Assembly: GCF_017377775.1 (NCBI RefSeq)
Contig: NZ_JAFVLN010000021.1
Location: 1-64,000, forward strand
From: Streptomyces sp. VRA16 Mangrove soil
GTDB lineage: Bacteria > Actinomycetota > Actinomycetes > Streptomycetales > Streptomycetaceae
Direction of reading: 5' to 3'
DNA: 64,000 bases
This document shows, one piece after another, positions 6,325 through 15,745 of the stretch (the stretch's first letter is position 1; each line of letters opens with the position of its first letter). The position numbers and the translations under genes are program-made. Below the pieces are notes generated by a model that worked only from the letters and a program-made list of their open reading frames with translations, made no database searches and had not been told where the DNA came from.

Positions 6325-8946
6325 GTGAGCGAGATACCAGCGAAGGCCGGGGCGCCCGAGGGCGGCCCGGACGCGGCGTCGACGTCGGACGCGGGCCACG
6401 GGCCGCGGACGGCGGCGCAAGGCGAGATCGGGCCGAGTGCCGACCTCTGGCAGACGAGTCCGCCCGGCTCGATCTACGACTACATCAAGGTCGCCTCCTT
6501 CTCCCTCGGCCCCGACGGACTGATCGACCAGTGGAGCCTGCGCGCCGCGCAGATCTTCGGCATCTCCGCGGAGGAGGCCGTCGGCAAGGACCCCGTCGAG
6601 GCGTTCGTCCCGCCCGAGCTGCAGAGCCGCGGGCGGCGCAAGATGGCGGAGATCCTGGACGGGCGGGAGTGGACCGGGTCCGTCCCGTTCCGCACCGCGC
6701 CCGGTGAGGGCGGGGCGCAGGACGGCACGGCCGAGGTCTATGTGATGCCGTCGACCACCGAGACCGGTGAGCGTGCCGCGGTCTGCATCGTCGTGGACGT
6801 CCAGACGCTGCGGCGCATCGAGACGGACCTCGCCGCCTCGCAGGCGATTTTCGGCCAATCTCCTTTCGGTTTCCTGCTGTTCGACACGGAACTCAAGGTC
6901 CAGCGGGCCAATCGCACGTTCACCTCGGTCTTCGGCGGCGACCACCGCGGCCGCACCGTCCACGACTATCTGCCGCGCCACGAGGCCGACCGGGTGCAGG
7001 GCGCGCTGCGCCGGGTCCTGGAGTCCGGGGACGCCGTCACCGACATGCAGCTCGTCGGCCCCGCCCCCGACTCGGCCGAGCGCCGCCACTGGTCCATCAA
7101 CCTCTACCGGGTGCACAGCGGTTCGGGCCGGCCCATCGGCATCGCCGGGCTCGCCACCGACGTCACCCGCCGGCACGCCGCCGCCCGCGAGGCCGCGCAC
7201 GCCCGCCGTAATCTGGCGCTCCTGAACGAGGCGGGCGCCCGCATCGGCAACTCCCTCGACCTGGAGACGACGGCCCGCGAACTCCTCGACGTGGTCGTGC
7301 CCGGCTTCTGCGACCTGGCCTCCGTCGACCTGTACCAGGGGCTGCTCGCGGGCGACGAGACGGCGCTCAGCAGGCACAGCCTGGCCGACGGCAGCGCCGA
7401 GCTGCGCCGGGTCGCCGCCGCGAGCGCCGTCGCGGACGTGCCCTTCCTCGACCTCGGCGGCGCGGAGCCGGTGAACGTGGGGGCGGTGCACCGCTTCCCC
7501 TTCAACTCCGCGTGCGCGGACGCCCTGCGCACCGCACGGTCGCAGACGGTGCCGGCCGAACCGGGCGGCCTCGTCCAGTCCACGCTCGCCGTACCGATGG
7601 TCGCGCACGACACCGTCGTGGGACTCGTGCAGTTCTCCCGGACCAAGGGCAGCGAGCCGTTCAACGACCGGGACCGGTCCCTCGCCATGGAGCTGGCCGC
7701 GCGCGCCGCGGTCTGCATCGACAACGCCCGCCTGTACCGCCGCGAGCACGAGCGGGCGCTGATCCTTCAGCGCTCCCTGCTCCCGCCGGACAACCCGGAG
7801 GCCTCGGGCCTCGACATCGCCTGCCGCTACCTGCCGGGCAACGCGGCGACCGAGGTCGGCGGAGACTGGTTCGACGTCATCGAACTGCCGGGGCACCGCA
7901 CGGCGCTGGTCGTCGGCGACGTGATGGGCCGCGGCCTGCGCGCCGCCGTCGCCATGGGTGAACTGCGCACCGCGGTACGCACCTTGGCGCTGCTCGACCT
8001 CGAACCGGCGGAGGTGCTCAGCGCGCTGGACGAGATCGCCCGCGGGCTCGGCGCCCCCGGCGGCGTCCAGCAGGCCACCCGCGCCGCCCGCCACACGCAC
8101 TCCACCGGCGGCGAGGACCTCGCCGAGGTCTACCTCGCCACCTGTATCTACGCGGTCTACGACGCCGTCACCCGGCGCTGCACGTTCGCCAACGCGGGCC
8201 ATCTGCCGCCCGTCCTCGTCGAGCCCGGCGAGGGCGCGCTGATGCTCGACGTGCCGCCGGGCATGCCGCTCGGCGTCGGCGGCGAGCCGTTCGAGGAGGT
8301 GGAGGTCGAACTGCCGGAGGGCGCCCTGCTCGCCCTCTACACGGACGGTCTGGTCGAGTCCCGCGACCATCCGCTCGACGAGGGCCTGTCCGCTTTCCGC
8401 GCCGCCCTCGACGACGCCTCACCCGCCCTGGAGGACGTCTGCGACCACGTCCTCAACACCCTCGACACGCACCACGGCGAGGACGACATCGCCCTGCTGA
8501 TGGCCCGCGTCCAGGGTCTCCCGGCGCAGAACGTCGGCGACTGGTCGCTGCCGCGCGAGCCGAAGTCGGTGGGCCGGGCCCGGGAGCTGGCCCGCGCCCA
8601 GCTGATCGGCTGGGACCTCGAAGTCCTCGTCGACACCACGGAGCTGCTCGTCAGCGAGCTGGTCACCAACGCGCTGCGCTACGGCGAGGGCGACATCCGG
8701 CTGCGCCTGCTGCTCGACCGCACGCTGGTGTGCGAGGTGTGGGACGCGGGCCTGGTGCAGCCCCGCAGACGCCGCGCCCGGGACACCGACGAGGGCGGCC
8801 GCGGCCTCCAGCTCGTCGGGCTGCTGAGCGCGGCCTGGGGCTCGCGGCGCACCCCGCGCGGCAAGACCGTCTGGTTCGAACTCCCGCTGCCGGACGGCGA
8901 GTCGGGCCTCGTGGACCCGACGGAGGCGCTGCTCAGCCTGTTCTGA
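6325..8946 (+). CDS. PAS-PAS-GAF-SpoIIE phosphatase-HATPase multidomain regulator
   Basis: An 873-residue cytoplasmic regulator. Two PAS-like domains occupy about residues 45-160 and 175-290 (the second has IFGQSPFGFLLFD). A GAF domain spans about 310-490, a PP2C-type SpoIIE phosphatase about 510-735 (VGGDWFDVIELPG, VVGDVMGRG, LYTDGLVESR, GEDDIALLMAR), and a GHKL ATPase about 750-865 (SELVTNALRY, DEGGRGLQLVG). Such proteins dephosphorylate and rephosphorylate anti-sigma antagonists in response to a sensed signal. I chose the GTG at 6325 because GGAGGGGACGG precedes it. It converges on pspA with a 15-bp gap. Confidence 0.9.
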   Translation: MSEIPAKAGAPEGGPDAASTSDAGHGPRTAAQGEIGPSADLWQTSPPGSIYDYIKVASFSLGPDGLIDQWSLRAAQIFGISAEEAVGKDPVEAFVPPELQSRGRRKMAEILDGREWTGSVPFRTAPGEGGAQDGTAEVYVMPSTTETGERAAVCIVVDVQTLRRIETDLAASQAIFGQSPFGFLLFDTELKVQRANRTFTSVFGGDHRGRTVHDYLPRHEADRVQGALRRVLESGDAVTDMQLVGPAPDSAERRHWSINLYRVHSGSGRPIGIAGLATDVTRRHAAAREAAHARRNLALLNEAGARIGNSLDLETTARELLDVVVPGFCDLASVDLYQGLLAGDETALSRHSLADGSAELRRVAAASAVADVPFLDLGGAEPVNVGAVHRFPFNSACADALRTARSQTVPAEPGGLVQSTLAVPMVAHDTVVGLVQFSRTKGSEPFNDRDRSLAMELAARAAVCIDNARLYRREHERALILQRSLLPPDNPEASGLDIACRYLPGNAATEVGGDWFDVIELPGHRTALVVGDVMGRGLRAAVAMGELRTAVRTLALLDLEPAEVLSALDEIARGLGAPGGVQQATRAARHTHSTGGEDLAEVYLATCIYAVYDAVTRRCTFANAGHLPPVLVEPGEGALMLDVPPGMPLGVGGEPFEEVEVELPEGALLALYTDGLVESRDHPLDEGLSAFRAALDDASPALEDVCDHVLNTLDTHHGEDDIALLMARVQGLPAQNVGDWSLPREPKSVGRARELARAQLIGWDLEVLVDTTELLVSELVTNALRYGEGDIRLRLLLDRTLVCEVWDAGLVQPRRRRARDTDEGGRGLQLVGLLSAAWGSRRTPRGKTVWFELPLPDGESGLVDPTEALLSLF

Positions 8947-8961
8947 GGCCGGCCGGACCGC

Positions 8962-9675
8962 TCACGAGCCGCCCTTCAGCGCGGCGAGCCGGGCCTCGAT
9001 CTCGGCCGCGTCGCCGAGCGAGTCCAGCTGCTCGAACTGGGCGTCGAGCGAGGAGTCGGCGAGCTCCTGCTTGCCGAGCGCCTTGGCCTCCTCGCGCCGC
9101 ACCTTCTCCTCGAAGCGGCTCAGCTCGCTGGTCGGGTCGAGCACATTGATGTTCTTCGCGGCGTCCAGCATCTGGTTCTGCGCCTGCGCCGTCTTCGCGC
9201 GCGCCACCAACTGGTCCCGCTTGGCCTGGAGATCGGCCAGTTTCGCCTTCATCTGGTCGAGCCCTGACTTCAGCTTGTCGACCACCTCGCTCTGCGCGGC
9301 GATCGTCGGCTCGGCGTCCTTGGCCTCCTTCTCGGACCGCAGCTGCCGTCCGAGGGCGACCTTGGCCAGCTGGTCGAACGTGTCCGCTTCCGCCGCCGAC
9401 CCGCCCGCCCGCAGCTCGTCGGCCTTCTTGCTGGCCGCGAGCGCCTTCGTGCCCCACTCGGCGGCCGCGTCCACGTCCTCCTTGTGGTCCTGCTCCAGCA
9501 TCCGCAGATTGCCGATGGTGGTGGCCACGGCCTCCTCGGCCTCCCGGATGTTGTTCGTGTAGTCGCGGATCAGCTGGTCGAGCATCTTCTGCGGATCCTC
9601 GGCGCTGTCGAGCAGCGCGTTGATGTTCGCCTTCGCCAGGGTCGCGACACGGCTGAAGATGGTCTGCTTCGTCAT
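8962..9675 (-). CDS. pspA: PspA/IM30-family membrane stress protein
   Basis: A 237-residue, almost entirely helical, charged protein beginning MTKQTIFSRVATLAKANINA and matching the PspA/IM30/Vipp1 family. The body (about 25-210) is predicted coiled coil rich in Lys, Glu and Ala, and the tail LDSLGDAAEIEARLAALKG is typical of actinobacterial PspA. PspA assembles on stressed inner membranes and preserves the proton-motive force. It lies 46 bp downstream of a TPM-domain membrane protein on the same strand, a recurrent pairing. Confidence 0.9.
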   Translation of the reverse strand: MTKQTIFSRVATLAKANINALLDSAEDPQKMLDQLIRDYTNNIREAEEAVATTIGNLRMLEQDHKEDVDAAAEWGTKALAASKKADELRAGGSAAEADTFDQLAKVALGRQLRSEKEAKDAEPTIAAQSEVVDKLKSGLDQMKAKLADLQAKRDQLVARAKTAQAQNQMLDAAKNINVLDPTSELSRFEEKVRREEAKALGKQELADSSLDAQFEQLDSLGDAAEIEARLAALKGGS

Positions 9676-9721
9676 GGTCAAGTCCTCGTGTACGTAAGGG
9701 AGTCGACGAAAGAGCGGGGGA

Positions 9722-11794
9722 TCAGAACCGTCCGCCGCCGCCTCTGCGGCCGCGCGTCCCCCCTCCGCCGAAGCTGCCTGGCCCGCCCCCGCCGAAACCG
9801 CCACCGCCCCGGCCCCCGCCGCCCATGCCGCGACCGGCCCCGCGCAACACCTCGCCGAGGATGATCCCGCCGAGCACCGCGCCGCCCATGCCGCTGCCGC
9901 CGCGCCCGCCGCCGCCCCCGTACGGATTGCCGTACGAGCGCACGTCCCGCTCGGCGAGCGACTGCGCCTGCCGGGCCAGCGCGTCGGCCTGCTGCGCCTC
10001 GGTCAGCGCGGCCGCCGCGTCGGATTCCGCGCCGCCCTCCGCGTTCGCCAGATGCCGCTGGGCCTCCGCGAGCCGGGTGCGGGCCTCGCTGCCGACGGCG
10101 CCCCGGTGCGTCGTGATGTAGTCGGCGGCCGCGCCGGTGCCGGAGCGCGCCGCGAGCAGCGCCTGCCCGAGCAGCGAGCGGGCCCGCGCGGTGCCCTCCT
10201 CGCGTTCCCTGGCCGTCGCGAGCGCCTGGTCGAGCGCGGTGTCGGCCTCCTCGACCCGGCGCAGCGCGTCGATCGGGTCGTACGGGCCCGCGGCCATCTC
10301 CTTGCGTACGTCGTTCAGGACCGCCTCGGTGCGCGCCAGCCGTCCGCGCAGATCAGCCGTCGAGACGCCCTCCGATGTGCCTTCGAGCAGGCCCCGCGCG
10401 TCCGCGAGATCCGTCTCGGACTCGGTGATCGCGGTGGGCAGCTCGCCCTGCGCCGCGGCCAGTTCGCCCGCAAGGCGTTCGACGGCGGTGACGAACGTGC
10501 CGGCCTGGTCGACGGCGCCCTCGGCGGCCCGCAGATGGACGGCCGCCTTGCCGTTGTCACCGGCGTCGACGTACTGGCGGGCCTGGTTGAGGTGGGTCGT
10601 GGCGAACACGAGCCGGTCCTTGGCCTGCTCGACGTGGCCCGCGACGGACTGCACCGCCGACGGCGCGTACCGGGCGCCGAGCGAGGTCAGCGTCTCCTGG
10701 GCGCCGCTGGTCCGTGCCGCCAGCTCCCGGAAGGCCCGCTCGGCGCCCGCCAGCGCCTCGGGCGCCTGCCGCTCCAGGGACCGCAGCCGGTCGAAGCCCT
10801 CGGACTCCTGGTCGAGGCGGTGCTGCGCCCCGGTGCAGCGGCTGACGATCTCGTCGAGCATCCGCCGCCTGGTCGGATCGTCCTCGGGGAAGGCGTCGTC
10901 GAGCCGCTGGCGCAGCTCGAACGCGGCCGTCAGCTCCGTCTGCGCGTACGCGAGCGCCTCCGAGAACGGCTTGACCGCCTCCTCCCCGAACTGGGCGGTG
11001 GCGAAGCCCAGCTCCTCGGTGCTGGTGCGCACCGCGTCGTCCGTCTCGACGAGCAGCACCCTGGCCTGTCGGTCGAGCTCGGGCAGCGGGGTCGCGGGCG
11101 GCTTGCCCCAGCCCTGCGCGCCGCCGCCGGACGCGGCGCCGCCCCCGCGCCGCTTGCGGCGGGTGTACGCGTACGCGGCCAGGGCGCCCGCACCGCCGAC
11201 CGCGATGACGGGCAGCACCAGGTCACCGGCGCCGCCGCTGTCGCTCGCGCCCGGGTCGGCGGCGCCCGGAGTGATCGTGGGCGTGGGCACGGGGCGGCCC
11301 GCGACGGCCGCCGAGATGCCGTCGGCGGCGCCGATCGCGGCCCCGGGCCAGTCGTTCTTGCGCAGCGCCGGTTCCACCGCGGTGGCCGCGATGTCCTGGA
11401 TCTGGGCGTCGGTGAGCCGGGAGTCCTGGTCGACCGAGAAGGCGTACTGCCGGTCGTGCGTGGCGACGGCGAGGAGTACGTCGTTCAGGCCCAGGCCGTT
11501 CCTGTCGGCCGTGGCGTCGGCCCAGTCCTGGGCGGAGCGGCCGGAGAAGTCCCGCACGTACGTCACGAAGAGCTGGATGCCGCGCGTGTCGTCGAGGTCG
11601 CTCAGGGCCTCGGCGGTGACGTCCTCGCGGTCCCCGAGGGCGTCCACCTTGTCGGTGATCTGGCCGGTGCGGGAGAGGGTGACCGGGTCGTCGGCGCGGG
11701 CGGGGGCGGCGGGCAGCAGCAGCCAGACCAGCGCGAGCAGCGCGGCTGCGGCCGACCGCACGGCTATGGGCGGCGGGGTACCGGCGGGCGTCAC
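9722..11794 (-). CDS. TPM-domain (YgcG-like) membrane protein with glycine-rich tail
   Basis: A 690-residue envelope protein. A signal peptide or first membrane segment (AVRSAAAALLALVWLLLPAA) is followed by a TPM domain (about 35-170, with RGIQLFVTYV and LLAVATHDRQYAFSVD). A transmembrane segment lies near 215-230, a long coiled-coil Ala/Glu/Arg-rich region at about 265-600, and a Gly/Arg-rich tail of roughly 60 residues ends in GGGGRF. TPM proteins are linked to membrane or photosystem repair. With pspA just downstream, a role in envelope stress is plausible. The GTG at 11794 is chosen because an earlier in-frame GTG (11845) sits inside the upstream terminator hairpin. Confidence 0.85.
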   Translation of the reverse strand: MTPAGTPPPIAVRSAAAALLALVWLLLPAAPARADDPVTLSRTGQITDKVDALGDREDVTAEALSDLDDTRGIQLFVTYVRDFSGRSAQDWADATADRNGLGLNDVLLAVATHDRQYAFSVDQDSRLTDAQIQDIAATAVEPALRKNDWPGAAIGAADGISAAVAGRPVPTPTITPGAADPGASDSGGAGDLVLPVIAVGGAGALAAYAYTRRKRRGGGAASGGGAQGWGKPPATPLPELDRQARVLLVETDDAVRTSTEELGFATAQFGEEAVKPFSEALAYAQTELTAAFELRQRLDDAFPEDDPTRRRMLDEIVSRCTGAQHRLDQESEGFDRLRSLERQAPEALAGAERAFRELAARTSGAQETLTSLGARYAPSAVQSVAGHVEQAKDRLVFATTHLNQARQYVDAGDNGKAAVHLRAAEGAVDQAGTFVTAVERLAGELAAAQGELPTAITESETDLADARGLLEGTSEGVSTADLRGRLARTEAVLNDVRKEMAAGPYDPIDALRRVEEADTALDQALATAREREEGTARARSLLGQALLAARSGTGAAADYITTHRGAVGSEARTRLAEAQRHLANAEGGAESDAAAALTEAQQADALARQAQSLAERDVRSYGNPYGGGGGRGGSGMGGAVLGGIILGEVLRGAGRGMGGGGRGGGGFGGGGPGSFGGGGTRGRRGGGGRF

Positions 11795-11820
11795 ATCTGG
11801 GAGGGTATGTCCGTAAAAGA

Positions 11821-11866
11821 GGTGCCGCGACCGGGGCGCCCCCACAGCACCCGCGGTCGCGGCACC
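11821..11866 (-). terminator. Hairpin terminator between the glycoamylase-domain gene and the TPM gene
   Basis: GGTGCCGCGACC at 11821-11832 pairs perfectly with GGTCGCGGCACC at 11855-11866. It lies just after the stop of the 11889-13286 gene and before the TPM gene. Confidence 0.7.
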
Positions 11867-11888
11867 GGTCGGTGTCCGAGCCGTCGGC

Positions 11889-13286
11889 TCAGAGAGAGAA
11901 CCGCTCCTTCTCCAGGAGCGGCCGCACGCGCGCGGCGAAGCCGCCCGTGCGGAAGGGCCGCTGCAGCAGCCCGGGCCGCAGCTGCTGGGCCAGCGCGGCG
12001 GCGATCATGCCCTGGTCGAGCGCGAGCACGAAGTCGCTGACCCGCCCGGTCGTCACGTTCACCGAGTCACGGAAGCCGTACGTCTCGTCGTACGCGCCGA
12101 AGTCCGCGGCCAGCGCCCGCAGATTCGTCAGCGCCTCCCGGCGGGCGTACGGCAGCGCGAGGAAGGAGGCGTGCGGGGTGACGACACCGAGCGAGTGGTA
12201 GCCGTCCTCCTGCATGCCGAGCGCGTCGACGCCGTACTCGCGGTAGCCGCCCTCGGGGATGTTCGCCGGGGAGAAGCCCCAGTAGCCGTACTCCTTCTCG
12301 TCCAGGCCGTGCTCGATCTGCCCGCGCACATAACGGCTGTGCGTCAGGCCCCACGAACGCGGCGACCACTCCGGCTCCGGCACGAACAGCGGCACCATCA
12401 GCGCCTCGAACATCGAGCCGCCCCACGTGGGCACGTAATCCCGCCCGCGGTAGGTGTAGTGGCCCTGCCAGACGCGGATGCCGTCCATGGCCACGTACGA
12501 GCCCGCCGGCTCCTGCTCCTGGCCGCTGCCGGGCAGCAGCGTGCGCAGCAGGTGCCAGTAGTGGTCCGCCGGGAGGCTTCCGTCGGCGATACCCAGGTAA
12601 CTCGCCATCCGGGGTTCGGTGTTGAGGGCGCCGTAGTGGTGCCCCGTCGGCTCGCCCTTGCCCGGCTTGTCGGGCCAGAAGCCGCCGCGCAGCTGGCCGG
12701 GGCCCGCCACCGGGTCGGCCGGGTCGTACGGCGTGTAGTAGTACGACCAGTCGGCGTCGGCCAGCAGCTCCGCGACGCGCGGCCGCAGTGCGGGGGCCGC
12801 GTCGGCGGCGATCCGCAGACCGGTCACCAGCCAGGCGTTGTCGACCGACGACAGGAACGGCCGGACCGGGTCCCCGGTCGCGGGCCACGTCGTCAGGACC
12901 GCACCGTCGTGCGCGTCGTACCAGTTGAACCAGAATCCGTGCGCCCGCTCAAGCCGCTCCACGGCCGCGACCGTCCGCGTCAGCCGCCGCTCCATCTCGC
13001 CCCGGGTGATCACCCCGAGCCCGCCCGCGGCGGCCGTCGCCCACAGACCGCAGCCGATGTTGGTCGGCGAGGTCTGCACCGACGGCACCGGCGTGCCGGA
13101 ACCGCTGACGTCGATCTTGTCGGCGGTCAGGCCGAAGCCGGTGGTCATCGCCTCGATCGAGCGGTACGTCGCACGGAACCAGGTGCGCAGCAGGGCGGTG
13201 TCGGCGGCGGTCGCGGACGGCGCGGCGCCCAGCGTGAGGGCGGCGCCGCCGGCGCCGGCGGCCATGAGGAACGTACGGCGATCCAT
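11889..13286 (-). CDS. Tat-exported glycoamylase-domain protein (GH144-like)
   Basis: A 465-residue secreted glycoside hydrolase candidate. The N-terminus MDRRTFLMAAGAGGAALTLG is Tat-like, with a cleavage region near SATAA. The mature part resembles the Glycoamylase domain (Pfam PF10091): a GFWFNWYDA-like segment, YGYWGFSPANIPEGGYREYG, and a final VLALDQGMIAAALAQQ matching the family's LDQG motif. Characterised relatives in GH144 are endo-beta-1,2-glucanases. The gene follows the GH1/sugar-ABC operon on the same strand, but 314 bp with three hairpins separate them. Substrate specificity is inferred. Confidence 0.75.
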   Translation of the reverse strand: MDRRTFLMAAGAGGAALTLGAAPSATAADTALLRTWFRATYRSIEAMTTGFGLTADKIDVSGSGTPVPSVQTSPTNIGCGLWATAAAGGLGVITRGEMERRLTRTVAAVERLERAHGFWFNWYDAHDGAVLTTWPATGDPVRPFLSSVDNAWLVTGLRIAADAAPALRPRVAELLADADWSYYYTPYDPADPVAGPGQLRGGFWPDKPGKGEPTGHHYGALNTEPRMASYLGIADGSLPADHYWHLLRTLLPGSGQEQEPAGSYVAMDGIRVWQGHYTYRGRDYVPTWGGSMFEALMVPLFVPEPEWSPRSWGLTHSRYVRGQIEHGLDEKEYGYWGFSPANIPEGGYREYGVDALGMQEDGYHSLGVVTPHASFLALPYARREALTNLRALAADFGAYDETYGFRDSVNVTTGRVSDFVLALDQGMIAAALAQQLRPGLLQRPFRTGGFAARVRPLLEKERFSL

Positions 13287-13389
13287 GAAGGTCCTTCTCG
13301 CGGAGGGTCCGGAGCGTCCGGCAGCAGCGGAACGTCCGAACGGGCGGGTGTGGAAAGGAAGTTCGTGGTGCTCGTGGGGGTGGGAAGGA

Positions 13390-13460
13390 GCGGGTCGGCG
13401 CCTGTCGGAGGCGCCGGCCCGCCCCTGTGGCGGATCTGCGGGGTCAGGGTGCGCAGATCC
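13390..13460 (-). repeat. Two consecutive hairpins upstream of the glycoamylase-domain gene
   Basis: At 13390-13422 arms of 13 nt (GCGGGTCGGCGCC and GGCGCCGGCCCGC) pair with one G-T wobble. At 13432-13460 GGATCTGCG pairs perfectly with CGCAGATCC. Together with the terminator at 13548-13587 they fill much of the 314-bp gap and could terminate, stabilise or regulate transcription into the downstream gene. Confidence 0.55.
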
Positions 13461-13547
13461 CCGGGACCGGGACGGCGGGGTCAGGTCCGCGGTCCCGCAC
13501 GTCACACGAGTGGCCCAGGGGGTGTGCCGCTGTGCGACGGGTCGGGG

Positions 13548-13587
13548 GGTGGGCGGCGGCGACGTACGGGTCGAGCCGCCGCCCACC
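13548..13587 (-). terminator. Terminator hairpin after the GH1/sugar ABC operon
   Basis: GGTGGGCGGCGGC pairs perfectly with GCCGCCGCCCACC over 13 bp with a 14-nt loop, directly after the GH1 stop codon. Confidence 0.75.
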
Positions 13588-13600
13588 GGTCAGAGGGGCG

Positions 13601-14812
13601 TCAGACGCGCGGCAGCACGCGCTCGTGGCCCAGGCCGCCGAGCCAGTGCGCGGCCGGCTTGGGGGTGCGCGCGAAGGTCTCGCGGTCCCAGCCGATCAGC
13701 CCGAACGTCGCCTTGTAGGTGCCCCACTCGTAGTTGTCGAGGGCGCTCCAGGCGAGGTAGCCGCGGACGTCGATGCCGTCCTCGATGCAGGCGGCGACGG
13801 CGTCGAGGGCGCCCGCGTAGTAGTCGAGGCGGCGCTGCTCGTCACCGGTGGCGATGCCGTTCTCGGTGACGACGATCGGCAGGCCGGGGCCGACCAGCTC
13901 GGCGGTGTGCCGGATCGCGTGGCCGACGGCGGCGGGGTAGTACTCCCACTGCGTCAGGGTGCGCTCGGCGTCCGCCGGGGCCGGGATCGGCCCGTCCGCG
14001 CCGATCTTGGTGCGCGTGTAGGACTGCACGCCGATCCAGTCGTCGCCGCGCGCCGCCTCGATGAAGATGTCCTCGCGCGGGTGGCGGTAGGCGGCCGTGA
14101 CGTCCTCGGCGCCCGGCTCGGCCTGGTAGACCTGGTTGGCGATCGTCCAGCCGACCTGGATGTCCGGGTTGATCGAGCGCACGGCCCGCACCGCGGCGTG
14201 GTGCGCGGCGATGACCGCGTGCGTCGTCTCCTCGTCGGGGAAGGGCAGCCCGGCGGGCGGGAAGCCCTGGTCGCCGCGCTTGGCGAGACCGGCCATCACG
14301 GCGATCATGTTCGGCTCGTTGATGGTGCAGACGTGCCGCACGCCCTCGGCGATGATCGGCGCGCACTCCTCGACGTACCGCGCGAACAGCTCGACGGCAC
14401 CCTCGGCGGTGAAGCCGCCCAGGTCCTCGAACCACTGCGGGATCGTGAAGTGGTGCAGTGTGACGTTCGGCCGCAGGCCGCGGGCGATGGCGCCCTCCAC
14501 CATGCGGCGGTAGTGGGCGATCTCGGCGCGCGAGAAGTAGCCGCGGGCGGGCTCGATGCGGGCCCACTCGACGCTGAACCGGTAGTCGGTGAAGCCGAGT
14601 TCGGCGAGCAGGTCCATGTCCTGCTCCCAGCGGTGGTAGCTGTCGCAGGCGTCCAGGCTGGGCTCCTGGATCTTCGCGGCCGGGTCGTGCTCCTTGCGCC
14701 ACCAGTCGCTGTTGACGTTGTTGCCCTCGATCTGGTGGGCGGCGGTCGAGGCGCCCCACAGGAAGCCGTCGGGGAAGGGCGTGGCGGCCGTGCGGGCAGG
14801 GGTGAGCGTCAT
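13601..14812 (-). CDS. Glycoside hydrolase family 1 beta-glucosidase
   Basis: A 403-residue intracellular GH1 enzyme (no signal peptide). It starts with the family signature FLWGASTAAHQIEG. The acid/base glutamate is Glu166 in TINEPN and the nucleophile is Glu317 in VTENG. It hydrolyses beta-glucosidic bonds of imported disaccharides or short oligosaccharides. The length is a little below the usual 440-480, with short loops. It is the last gene of the SBP-permease-permease-GH1 operon, so it presumably processes whatever the importer brings in, such as cellobiose, laminaribiose or sophorose. Confidence 0.9.
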   Translation of the reverse strand: MTLTPARTAATPFPDGFLWGASTAAHQIEGNNVNSDWWRKEHDPAAKIQEPSLDACDSYHRWEQDMDLLAELGFTDYRFSVEWARIEPARGYFSRAEIAHYRRMVEGAIARGLRPNVTLHHFTIPQWFEDLGGFTAEGAVELFARYVEECAPIIAEGVRHVCTINEPNMIAVMAGLAKRGDQGFPPAGLPFPDEETTHAVIAAHHAAVRAVRSINPDIQVGWTIANQVYQAEPGAEDVTAAYRHPREDIFIEAARGDDWIGVQSYTRTKIGADGPIPAPADAERTLTQWEYYPAAVGHAIRHTAELVGPGLPIVVTENGIATGDEQRRLDYYAGALDAVAACIEDGIDVRGYLAWSALDNYEWGTYKATFGLIGWDRETFARTPKPAAHWLGGLGHERVLPRV

Positions 14813-14872
14813 GGTGGTGATGCCTGTCTTTCTACGTGCGTGGGGGAGGGGCCGTGAGGGGCGCGGTGCGGG

Positions 14873-15745
14873 CTACTTCATTCCGGCGGTGGCGATGCCC
14901 TGGGTGAAGTGGCGCTGCAGGACCGCGAAGACGACCAGGACGGGCAGGACGACGAGCAGCGAGCCCGCCATCAGCATTCCGTTGGCGCCGCCGACCGTGC
15001 GGTTGGGGTCGTTGGCGAAGGTCGCGAGGGCCACCGGGAGCGTGTACTTGTCGGGGTCGTTGGTCGCGATCAGCGGCCAGATGAAGTTGTTCCACGACCC
15101 GAGGAACGTGAAGATCGTCAGCGTCGCGAGAGCGGGCTTGACCAGCGGAAGGACGATCCGCCAGAAGATGTACCACTCGCCGGCGCCGTCCATCCGGGCC
15201 GCTTCGAGCAGCTCGTCCGGGATCGACTGCATGAACTGCCGCATCAGGAAGACGCCGAACGCGCCGGCCGCGAAGGGCAGCACCAGACCCGCGTAGGTGT
15301 CGAGCAGGTTCAGCTGGTTGATGAGGACGAACAGCGGCAGCACCATCAGGTTCGCCGGGACCATCAGGGCGGCCAGGACGATCCCGAAGACCTTCGAGCG
15401 GCCGGAGAAGTTCAGCTTGGCCAGGGCGTAGCCGAGCATCGAGCAGAACAGGAGATTGCTGACGGTCACGAGGACCGCGACGATCACCGAGTTCATGAAG
15501 TAGCGCGGCATGTCGAGCTGGTCGAGCAGATCGCTGAAGTTCTTCAGCGTCCACTCCGACGGGATCCAGACCGGCGGGCTGGCGGTCAGGTCCTTCTTCG
15601 TCTTGAAGGCGCTCAGCGCCATCCACAGGAAGGGCGCGGCCATGACCAGCAGACCGAGGGAGGCGACCACGTACAGGACGGGCTTGCTGAAGCGGCCCTC
15701 GCGGCGCCGGGGCGGGGCCGGGACGGTGGTGGGTGCGGCGCTCAT
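14873..15745 (-). CDS. Carbohydrate ABC transporter permease (MalG type)
   Basis: A 290-residue inner-membrane permease with six predicted transmembrane helices. The EAA loop is EAARMDGAGEWYIFWRIVLP (about residues 190-210), which docks to the ATPase. It pairs with the MalF-type permease just upstream: its ATG overlaps that gene's stop (ATGA at 15742-15745), so the two are translationally coupled. No ATPase gene is in the operon. Streptomyces sugar importers of this type usually borrow the shared MsiK ATPase encoded elsewhere. Confidence 0.9.
   Translation of the reverse strand: MSAAPTTVPAPPRRREGRFSKPVLYVVASLGLLVMAAPFLWMALSAFKTKKDLTASPPVWIPSEWTLKNFSDLLDQLDMPRYFMNSVIVAVLVTVSNLLFCSMLGYALAKLNFSGRSKVFGIVLAALMVPANLMVLPLFVLINQLNLLDTYAGLVLPFAAGAFGVFLMRQFMQSIPDELLEAARMDGAGEWYIFWRIVLPLVKPALATLTIFTFLGSWNNFIWPLIATNDPDKYTLPVALATFANDPNRTVGGANGMLMAGSLLVVLPVLVVFAVLQRHFTQGIATAGMK

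Noticed and set aside
6091..8370. 759-codon open frame on the minus strand
   Set aside because: It is antisense to the SpoIIE-type gene, whose domain motifs are unmistakable. The opposite frame has no recognisable protein.
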